From contig CAMYNE010000220.1 of the NCBI GenBank assembly GCA_947259675.1, positions 1 to 5,173 on the forward strand: a stretch of DNA of 5,173 nt, written 5' to 3'. Position numbers and translations under genes: made by a program. Shown here in pieces: positions 1-5,173 of this stretch; the stretch's first letter is position 1, and each line of letters starts with the position of its first letter. Origin of the DNA: an uncultured Pirellulaceae bacterium. Its GTDB lineage: Bacteria > Planctomycetota > Planctomycetia > Pirellulales > Pirellulaceae. The notes below the pieces were generated by a model that made no database searches, had not been told where the DNA came from, and worked only from the letters and a program-made list of their open reading frames with translations.

Positions 1-1
1 T

Positions 2-2242
2 AATGTCCGCCTGGCTCGTAGCAGCGACGGTGGCAAAACATGGGACAATGTTGAAGGTCAAACCAAACATGTCGACAACCATGCGATTGCATTTCATCCA
101 ACCGATTCAGAGTTTGTCGCAGTGGGTTGTGATGGAGGCGTCTATAAGACCTACGACCGATGTAAGACGTACGTATATTGCAACAATCTGCCAGTCACAC
201 AGTTTTATAAACTCGATGTCGACAACGATTACCCGTTTTACAACGTCGTCGGCGGGACCCAGGATAACTTTTCGCAATACGGTCCCACCCGAACACACCG
301 TGTCCAAGGCATTACCAACGCCGACTGGCGAGTGACGATCGGCGGAGACGGACACGACAACGCCATCGATCCGGAAGACCCGGACACGATCTATTGCGAG
401 TCACAGCAAGGATTCCTGCAACGTTACGACCGCAAGACAGGAGAATCCATTCTTATTCAGCCCCAACCGGGAAAGGGAGAAGAAGGACTTCGATTCAACT
501 GGGATTCACCCGTTTTGATCAGCCCCCACTCGCATACGCGAATTTATTTTGCCTCCAAGTTCCTGCACCGCAGCGACGATCGTGGCGATTCTTGGACGAC
601 GATCAGTCCTGACCTGTCTCGAAATCTGGATCGATACAAGCTTCCGATCATGGGTCGCGTCTGGAGCATCGACGCGGGCTACGATTTGTTGGCGATGAGC
701 CAGTACGGCAACATTACGTCGATTAGCGAATCCCCAATCAAAGAAGGATTGATCTACGTCGGCACCGACGACGGCTTGATCCAGGTTACCGAGGATGGCG
801 GCTCGAACTGGAGGAAGATTGACCGGATCTATGGCGTTCCGGAAATGGCTTTTGTCAATGATGTCAAAGCCGACCTGTATGATGAAAACACCGTTTACGC
901 AGCTTTGGATAATCATAAATATGGTGATTACAAGCCCTATCTCGTGGTCAGCCACGATAAGGGTGTCACTTGGGATTCAATGAACGGCGACTTGCCTGAT
1001 CGACACTTGACCTGGCGAATCGTTCAAGACCACGTAAAACCGGAATTGTTTTTCCTGGCAACCGAGTTCGGCATTTTCTTTACGCTCAACGACGGCGAAA
1101 ACTGGATCAAGACGAGTGGCGGACCGACGATATCATTTCGCGATCTGGCGATTCAGAAACGGGAAAACGACCTTGTTGGCGCCTCATTCGGCCGGAGCTT
1201 TTATGTGCTCGACGATTACTCATCGCTCCGCCACGCAACCCCAGAGCTGTTCAAAGAGAACGAGTTCCACATGTTCCCAATCAAACCGGCACTATGGTAC
1301 ATCCAGGCAGATCGACTTGGCGGACGCCGCGGATTCCAGGGCGACAGCTTTTACACGGCAAATAACCCACCGTTCGGAGCGACGTTTACCTATTTTGTCC
1401 GCGACGAAATGAAAATGAAGAAGGCGATTCGAAAGGAAGCCGAAGCCAAAGCCAAAAAAGCCGGTTCCGACGCCCCGATTCCCGAGTGGGACGATATTCG
1501 TGAAGAAGAACTTGAAGAAGCTCCGGGAATTTATTTCGAAATTACTAATTCAGACGGCGAAACGATTGCCCGAGTTGATGCGTCCGCGTCCAAGGGAATT
1601 CACCGGACCAGCTGGGACCTTCGTCATGACAGTATGGGTTCGCCGCTGGTAGCGCCGGGTTCCTATTTCGTCGAGGCCTTCAGAAAGAAAGATAACGAAT
1701 ACACCTCGCTTTGCGAAAAACAACCGTTCGAAGTGAAGTCGATTGTCGAACCGACTTTGCCATTGCAAGACCGCAACGAAGTTTTGGCTTTCATCAAAGA
1801 AGTTGCCGTGGTGCGCAACGCAGTCACCGCGACGGGATCGATGGTGACCAAAAGCCTCGAAGAAATCGAAGAGATCAAACAGGCCGTCAAGAATTCACCC
1901 AATGGTACTCCCGAGTTGATGAAAGAGACTCGCGAACTGGAACTCAAATTCAAGAGAGCCCAGGAAACGCTGAGTGGCGATCAAACGCGAAGCGCACGTT
2001 TCATTCAAACTGAACCGTCGATCATCGGCCGTGTACGTCGAGTCATGTTTGGTTCGCGCGGCAGCACCTATGGTCCAACCAAAACTCATCGCGAACAATT
2101 TGCGATCGCCAAAGAGTCTTACACCGAGGTTGCGGGTGACATTCGGATGCTGATCGAAACAGATCTGCCAGCGTTAAGAGTGAAACTTGACGAAGCCAAT
2201 ATCCCTTGGACGAGCGGACGGGCCATTCCGGACGTCGATTAG
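2..2242 (+). CDS. BNR/Asp-box (VPS10/sortilin-like) beta-propeller protein, C-terminal 746 residues
   Basis: The frame is open from the left edge (first full codon at base 2) to a TAG stop at 2240-2242. The GTG at 122 is therefore internal and the true start lies before the window. Asp-box motifs (S/T-x-D-x-G-x-T/S-W) mark propeller blades: SDGGKTW (residues 8-14), SDDRGDSW (191-198), TEDGGSNW (263-270), SHDKGVTW (317-324) and NDGENW (363-368). Phrases such as IYVGTDDGLIQVT and GITNADW match the sortilin-like 'glycosyl hydrolase / WD40-YVTN-BNR repeat' family, usually about 1,000 residues, so roughly a quarter or more is missing. After the propeller come a charged segment (about 467-509), a beta-rich domain (PGIYFEI to APGSYFVEAF, about 508-560) and an alpha-helical tail ending in a DLPALRVKLDEANIP stretch that fits the usual family C-terminus. 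No catalytic residues can be named. Despite frequent 'glycosyl hydrolase' annotation, the function is unknown; export is likely, but any signal peptide is outside the window. Confidence 0.9.
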   Translation, partial: NVRLARSSDGGKTWDNVEGQTKHVDNHAIAFHPTDSEFVAVGCDGGVYKTYDRCKTYVYCNNLPVTQFYKLDVDNDYPFYNVVGGTQDNFSQYGPTRTHRVQGITNADWRVTIGGDGHDNAIDPEDPDTIYCESQQGFLQRYDRKTGESILIQPQPGKGEEGLRFNWDSPVLISPHSHTRIYFASKFLHRSDDRGDSWTTISPDLSRNLDRYKLPIMGRVWSIDAGYDLLAMSQYGNITSISESPIKEGLIYVGTDDGLIQVTEDGGSNWRKIDRIYGVPEMAFVNDVKADLYDENTVYAALDNHKYGDYKPYLVVSHDKGVTWDSMNGDLPDRHLTWRIVQDHVKPELFFLATEFGIFFTLNDGENWIKTSGGPTISFRDLAIQKRENDLVGASFGRSFYVLDDYSSLRHATPELFKENEFHMFPIKPALWYIQADRLGGRRGFQGDSFYTANNPPFGATFTYFVRDEMKMKKAIRKEAEAKAKKAGSDAPIPEWDDIREEELEEAPGIYFEITNSDGETIARVDASASKGIHRTSWDLRHDSMGSPLVAPGSYFVEAFRKKDNEYTSLCEKQPFEVKSIVEPTLPLQDRNEVLAFIKEVAVVRNAVTATGSMVTKSLEEIEEIKQAVKNSPNGTPELMKETRELELKFKRAQETLSGDQTRSARFIQTEPSIIGRVRRVMFGSRGSTYGPTKTHREQFAIAKESYTEVAGDIRMLIETDLPALRVKLDEANIPWTSGRAIPDVD

Positions 2243-2485
2243 CGAGGCACCACTCTTCGACACGTTTTTCCGGGAATTGGTGAATGCATTCTCGTCGTTT
2301 AACGGCAACCAGCCACGTCAATGGTTCATTGGGGCAGAATTCTGATTTCTGACAACTTCATCGAAAAAATCCGTCAAATCGTCTTCGGACTCGCGTGTAA
2401 TCGATTGTCGGCAACTCATCGCAGCCAAAACTGGACAGTTCAGGTGCTCCGGGCAAATGGTTAAGAAACACATCCGACGAAGCGA
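2243..2485. other. convergent intergenic gap, no clear terminator
   Basis: This is the 243-base gap between the stop of the propeller gene (+) and the stop of the sulfatase (-). I looked for GC-rich stems followed by T runs on both strands and found none. The only local symmetries are a perfect 10-bp palindrome, CAGAATTCTG (2335-2344), and an inverted repeat AACTG-ga-CAGTT (2428-2439), whose 2-base loop is too tight for a normal RNA hairpin. A 22-codon ATG frame (2284-2352, +) exists but has no recognisable content. Both neighbouring genes may rely on Rho-type termination, or on a weak structure I cannot detect by eye. Confidence 0.6.
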
Positions 2486-4096
2486 CTATTTCTTTTTTCG
2501 CCCCGAATCTTCGGCAATTTGCTTTGCTCTCCGATTCCACAACGCCGCCAACTCTTGAACTTCGTCAGGTTTCGTTGGAGCTAAGTCTTTCGACTCTGCC
2601 CGATCATTCGACAGATCATACAGTTCCCAGGGTTCGTTTTTGGCAGCTACCAGCTTCAAGTCGCCAACGCGGATTGCTCGATGCCCATCATGAGCCCACC
2701 AGATTTCCTTTTCGGCAGAATCAAAGTCTGGATCGTTGAGGATTGGCTTGAAGCTACGACCTGGCAAATCGGGTTTTTCTTGATCGGACTGATCGAAATT
2801 TACTCCCGCACAGTCCAAAATCGTTGCCGCCGCGTCGATAACATGGGCCGGTTGATTTCGCCAGGTTCCCGCATCTTTTAGTTGTCCGGGCCAATGAACA
2901 ATAAAGGGCGTCGAGATTCCACCTTCGTGAACCCAAGTTTTGTGACGTCGAAATGGCGTGTTGCTGACGGTCGACCAGCCGGGTCCAAGGCAAAGATGGG
3001 TCGCCGCAGAACCGGCGACTGCCGTCGGATCATGCCCATCGTCTCGGACCATGATCTCGGCACTCGCTCCGTTGTCCGACAGAAACATAATCAAGGTGTT
3101 CTCAAGCACGTTCATTTTTTCGAGTTGTTCGATGACTCGACCAATCTCGCGATCCATTCGATCAACCATCGCGGCGTGAATTTCCATCTTGGTCGCCTGA
3201 AATTTCTGTTGTTCCTCGGTTAGCTCATCCCAATGCAACGGTTTGAATACTTCCCCATCACCAAGTCGGTCAAGGTCTTTGGGGAAATGATAAGGAGGTC
3301 CTTGATTTCGTTCGACCGCTGAAAGCAAAGTTGAGAGGTAACCAAGGTCTTGAATTCGCCGCCAACGCTCGCGGCGGATTTCTTCCCAACCACGATCGTA
3401 GATGCCTCGGTATCGTTCAATGTCCTCCGGCAATGCGTGCAGCGGAAAATGAGGCGCCGTAAATGCGATAAAACTAAAAAACGGCTGGCTGGAATTTTCT
3501 TGTTCATGATTCTTCAAGCACTCGATTGCATGTTCGGCAATTGCCGTTGTCGAGTAATAGCGGCTACCGCTTTCGATCGGAGCCAGCCGTTTGTCGTTTT
3601 TGAGATGTCGTTGTGGACTGAAGAATCTTCCGTGGTCAGCCAATCGATAGGAGAGATCAAATCCCGCTGCAACCGGTTGACCGTCAAGATGCCATTTGCC
3701 CGAATGATAACTCCGATAGCCTCGAGGCTTTAACAGTAGCGGCAATATCTTTGCCCATTCAGGCCGTTGACGTGGACCATCTTTGAATCCGGGAATCGCG
3801 TCACGCCGAACTTGCTGGGCATAGTATCCTGTCATCAAACAAGCCCGTGTGGGCCAACAGCGAGCCGTATTATAAAACTGAGAAAACCTCAAACCGTTGG
3901 CGGCAAGCCGATCCAGATTCGGCGTTCTGATTTCGCCGCCATAGCAGCCAAGATCGGAGAAACCCAAATCGTCAGCCAAAATCAGCACAACATTGGGAGG
4001 ATCGTTGGTTGCCGCACAACAAATCGACGCGTGAAATGCGATTAAGATCAAGACCGTCCAACGGGGAATCACTCGGCAATTCGTGATTGAGTTCAT
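2486..4096 (-). CDS. secreted sulfatase (arylsulfatase type, formylglycine-dependent), complete
   Basis: This 536-residue protein hydrolyses sulfate esters, probably on an exported substrate such as a sulfated glycan; the exact substrate cannot be read from sequence. Met1 at 4096 starts a good Sec signal peptide: basic R8/R12, hydrophobic WTVLILIAFHASICC, then a likely cut near CAA-T (residues 28-30). A GGA lies 7 bases upstream. A further in-frame ATG at 4168 would add 24 residues encoded by a repeat patch and bury the signal, so I reject it. The sulfatase signature C80-W-P-T-R84 is present; C80 would become formylglycine. The second signature is GYRSYHSGKWHL (126-137), with K134 and H136. 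Metal and substrate residues by family analogy are D42/D43 (LADDLG), H216 (APHFPLH), D341/N342 (SDNG) and K386 (FRRHKTWVHEGG). Layout and length fit the Pseudomonas AtsA-like group, perhaps SulfAtlas S1_4 (inference). The C-terminus is intact and ends in KKK. A maturase (anSME or FGE) must be encoded elsewhere. Confidence 0.96.
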   Translation of the reverse strand: MNSITNCRVIPRWTVLILIAFHASICCAATNDPPNVVLILADDLGFSDLGCYGGEIRTPNLDRLAANGLRFSQFYNTARCWPTRACLMTGYYAQQVRRDAIPGFKDGPRQRPEWAKILPLLLKPRGYRSYHSGKWHLDGQPVAAGFDLSYRLADHGRFFSPQRHLKNDKRLAPIESGSRYYSTTAIAEHAIECLKNHEQENSSQPFFSFIAFTAPHFPLHALPEDIERYRGIYDRGWEEIRRERWRRIQDLGYLSTLLSAVERNQGPPYHFPKDLDRLGDGEVFKPLHWDELTEEQQKFQATKMEIHAAMVDRMDREIGRVIEQLEKMNVLENTLIMFLSDNGASAEIMVRDDGHDPTAVAGSAATHLCLGPGWSTVSNTPFRRHKTWVHEGGISTPFIVHWPGQLKDAGTWRNQPAHVIDAAATILDCAGVNFDQSDQEKPDLPGRSFKPILNDPDFDSAEKEIWWAHDGHRAIRVGDLKLVAAKNEPWELYDLSNDRAESKDLAPTKPDEVQELAALWNRRAKQIAEDSGRKKK

Positions 4097-4125
4097 TTTT
4101 AATTCCGAAAAAGGACTGATGACGA

Positions 4126-4157
4126 TTTCAAATGTCAAATTTGAGATCTGAGATCTT
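4126..4157. repeat. short tandem/palindromic AT-rich repeat patch in the sulfatase leader
   Basis: The stretch contains the direct repeat CAAAT (4129-4133 and 4136-4140), the perfect 10-bp palindrome TCAAATTTGA (4135-4144) and two adjacent copies of GAGATCT (4143-4149 and 4150-4156), giving two BglII-like AGATCT palindromes. It lies 30-60 bases upstream of the sulfatase start. Read leftward it encodes a SQISNLTFEI-like string. From memory, similar 'SQISNLK' strings arise from dispersed low-complexity repeats in planctomycete and related genomes; that link is an inference. It argues that the ATG at 4168 is a spurious extension. Confidence 0.55.
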
Positions 4158-4168
4158 GCTGCTAGCAC

Positions 4169-4195
4169 ACAAAGTTTACCTAATTGACAAAGTTT
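4169..4195 (+). repeat. 9-bp direct repeat ACAAAGTTT, 18-base period
   Basis: ACAAAGTTT occurs at 4169-4177 and again at 4187-4195. The second copy overlaps the end of a TTGACA hexamer (4184-4189). Spacing of 18 bases centre to centre is compatible with a pair of regulator half-sites near a promoter, but no regulator is identified and a chance repeat in AT-rich DNA is possible. Confidence 0.35.
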
Positions 4196-4214
4196 CTAAA
4201 GGTTAGCAGGTGCG

Positions 4215-4256
4215 ATGGCCGATGACACAAGCGTATCTTTTGCGGGGGGGCCGTAA
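4215..4256 (+). CDS. possible 13-codon leader ORF upstream of mlaE (speculative)
   Basis: An ATG at 4215 is preceded by AGCAGG, a plausible ribosome binding site with about 5 bases of spacing. It opens a 13-residue frame, MADDTSVSFAGGP, ending at TAA 4254-4256. The frame is the same as the downstream permease frame, but TAA (4254) and TAG (4260) separate them, so it cannot be the permease start as the sequence stands. The glycine codons lie in the G7 run. It could be a translated leader, a relic of an older start, a sign of a sequencing error, or chance. A frame this short has little statistical support. Confidence 0.15.
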   Translation: MADDTSVSFAGGP

Positions 4257-4301
4257 CGATAGAGGTTTGCGCGCCGATTGGCAGCGAGACCCCAGACTAA
4301 A

Positions 4302-5173
4302 GTGTCTTCCGTACCCTCAACTCATCAACCGATCGAACGATCACCAGGCATCTCAGCCTGGTTCGCGCGCTGGTTTTCAGATTGGGGCGGCGCGGTTTTA
4401 GAATCGATTTCCGCGCTTGGCGATTTTGGTCTGTTCGTCATTCGCACGATGATTTGGTTGTTTACCCGCTTGCCCAAGCGCGAAACGATTTGGACCAATT
4501 TTTATCAAGTCGGCGTTTCCAGCTTGCCGGTCGTCGCGCTGACAGGCACCTTCATTGGGATGGTGTTGGCCGTTCAAAGCTACTTTCAGTTCCGAATTAT
4601 TGGACTCGAAACGCGGCTGGGTTCCGTGATCAACATGACGCTTGTCCGGGAGCTAGGTCCCGTTCTGGCTGCGACGATGTTGGCGGGGCGAGTCGGCAGT
4701 GCGATGGCAGCCGAATTGGGCACGATGCGAGTCACGGAGCAGATCGATGCATTGTCGGCAATGGGCGCCAACCCGATCCGTTATCTTGTTGTCCCGAGAT
4801 TCCTGGCGTGTCTTTTATTGATACCGGCACTTACGGTCATGGCCGACTTTATGGGTGTCGCAGGCGGCCATTTTTACAGCGTCGTGATTCTGGAAATCGA
4901 CATCCATCACTATTGGTACAATAGTGCACAATTTGTAACTAATTATGATTTGTTCGTGGGGCTCTTCAAAAGTGTCTTCTTCGGTTCCGCCATCGCCATG
5001 GTTAGCTGTTATCAGGGATTTAACTGTACCGCAGGTGCTGAAGGTGTTGGCCGCGCGTCGACCGCGGCGTTCGTATATTCGTTCGTGTTAATCCTGATGC
5101 TAGACTTGTTTCTGGGGATTATGCTCGACTCGATCTACTTCACCTTTTATCCGGAGGGTGGGCGCACGTTCTG
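4302..5173 (+). CDS. mlaE: MlaE/YrbE-family ABC transporter permease, 3' end open
   Basis: This is the integral-membrane permease of an Mla-type phospholipid transporter linking inner and outer membranes. The frame runs from an in-frame TAG at 4260 to the right edge without a stop (290 residues from GTG 4302). Family landmarks are the amphipathic N-terminus leading to FYQVGVSSLPVVALTG (67-82), membrane segment 72-92, LVRELGPVLAATMLAGRVGS (114-133), the EQIDAL coupling motif (146-151), MGANPIRYLVVPRFLA (154-169), further membrane segments near 167-189, 217-236 and 255-275, and the GAEGVGRAST loop (245-254). Escherichia coli MlaE has about 260 residues, so the end should be within a few codons; the last two bases, TG, may even begin a TGA. 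The start is uncertain. GTG 4302 has only a weak GAGA upstream; TTG 4278 has AGAGG 12 bases upstream; ATG 4449 would remove conserved N-terminal helix. Partners mlaF and mlaD are expected downstream (inference). Confidence 0.92.
   Translation, partial: MSSVPSTHQPIERSPGISAWFARWFSDWGGAVLESISALGDFGLFVIRTMIWLFTRLPKRETIWTNFYQVGVSSLPVVALTGTFIGMVLAVQSYFQFRIIGLETRLGSVINMTLVRELGPVLAATMLAGRVGSAMAAELGTMRVTEQIDALSAMGANPIRYLVVPRFLACLLLIPALTVMADFMGVAGGHFYSVVILEIDIHHYWYNSAQFVTNYDLFVGLFKSVFFGSAIAMVSCYQGFNCTAGAEGVGRASTAAFVYSFVLILMLDLFLGIMLDSIYFTFYPEGGRTF
4343..4362 (+). repeat. inverted repeat, 7-bp GC-rich stem with 6-base loop, near the mlaE start
   Basis: ACCAGGC (4343-4349) and GCCTGGT (4356-4362) form a perfect 7-bp stem around the loop ATCTCA. 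It falls about 41-60 bases after the proposed GTG start, within codons 14-21 of the permease. No T run follows, so it is not a standard terminator. An RNA hairpin here could slow early translation, but codon constraint or chance would explain it equally well. Confidence 0.45.

Larger units (their letters stand above)
4097..4301. promoter_or_regulatory. divergent intergenic region between sulfatase and mlaE-like gene
   Basis: These about 205 bases must contain the 5' control region of the leftward sulfatase and probably of the rightward permease. Perfect TTGACA hexamers occur on the + strand at 4184-4189 and on the - strand at 4133-4138. Neither has a convincing TATAAT-like partner at 16-18 bases, so I do not call a defined promoter. 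The region also holds a repeat patch (4126-4157), a 9-bp direct repeat (4169-4195), a G7 run (4244-4250) and a possible short leader ORF (4215-4256). Its AT-rich left half contrasts with the GC-richer stretch around 4241-4290. That regulatory signals lie here follows from the gene arrangement; which elements are active is unknown. Confidence 0.45.

Noticed and set aside
2284..2352. 22-codon ATG frame (+) just after the propeller gene
   Set aside because: It is too short, has no conserved features and no clear ribosome binding site; it is expected by chance.
2358..2540. 60-residue - strand frame reaching into the convergent gap
   Set aside because: It overlaps the sulfatase 3' end in another frame, and its sequence shows no family resemblance or ribosome site.
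2882..3223. 113-residue + strand frame opposite the sulfatase
   Set aside because: It is antisense to a strongly conserved sulfatase coding frame and has no recognisable domain or start context.
4133..4138. TTGACA on the - strand as a sulfatase promoter -35 box
   Set aside because: At 16-18 bases downstream there is only TCCTTT-like sequence, and the hexamer lies inside the repeat patch, so a promoter call is not supported.
4097..4168. Upstream ATG at 4168 as the sulfatase start (24 extra residues)
   Set aside because: The extra residues come from a repeat patch, and the ATG at 4096 gives a classic Sec signal peptide that the extension would bury.
4244..4250. G7 run as a phase-variation switch for mlaE
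   Set aside because: Neither loss nor gain of one G connects the upstream ATG to the permease frame, because both shifted frames hit stops.
4343..4362. Hairpin as a rho-independent terminator
   Set aside because: No T run follows the stem and the conserved permease coding sequence continues just downstream.
4382..4924. 180-residue + strand frame inside the permease region
   Set aside because: It is an out-of-frame shadow; the other frame carries unmistakable MlaE motifs across the same bases.

Overview
The window looks like ordinary chromosomal sequence from a Gram-negative bacterium, most plausibly a planctomycete (Pirellulales / Rhodopirellula type). This is an inference. It rests on a secreted formylglycine sulfatase, a large sortilin/BNR-type propeller protein of a family I associate with Planctomycetota, Bacteroidota and related phyla, an MlaE-type outer-membrane lipid permease, and fairly long gaps between genes with mixed strand use. 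No rRNA or marker gene is present to fix the taxon.

Layout. Bases 2-2242 (+) hold the C-terminal 746 residues of a BNR/Asp-box (VPS10/sortilin-like) beta-propeller protein; its N-terminus lies before the window. Bases 2243-2485 are a short convergent gap without a convincing terminator. Bases 2486-4096 (-) hold a complete 536-residue secreted arylsulfatase-type enzyme with a full set of recognisable catalytic residues. Bases 4097-4301 are the divergent gap between the sulfatase and the next gene. This gap carries a small AT-rich tandem/palindromic repeat patch, a 9-bp direct repeat, TTGACA hexamers on both strands, a G7 run and a possible 13-codon micro-ORF. From about 4302 to the right edge (+) runs an MlaE/YrbE-family ABC transporter permease, nearly complete but still open at the edge.

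How the genes relate. The three genes are not one operon: the first two converge and the last two diverge. The sulfatase would remove sulfate from an extracellular or periplasmic substrate such as a sulfated polysaccharide. MlaE would be the membrane core of a phospholipid transporter between inner and outer membrane, whose partners (MlaF ATPase, MlaD substrate-binding protein) are expected downstream, outside the window. The role of the propeller protein is unknown. I see no mobile element, CRISPR array, tRNA, rRNA or phage signature, and no clear evidence of a new system. The most unusual details are the cysteine cluster in the propeller protein and the structured, start-ambiguous leader of mlaE.
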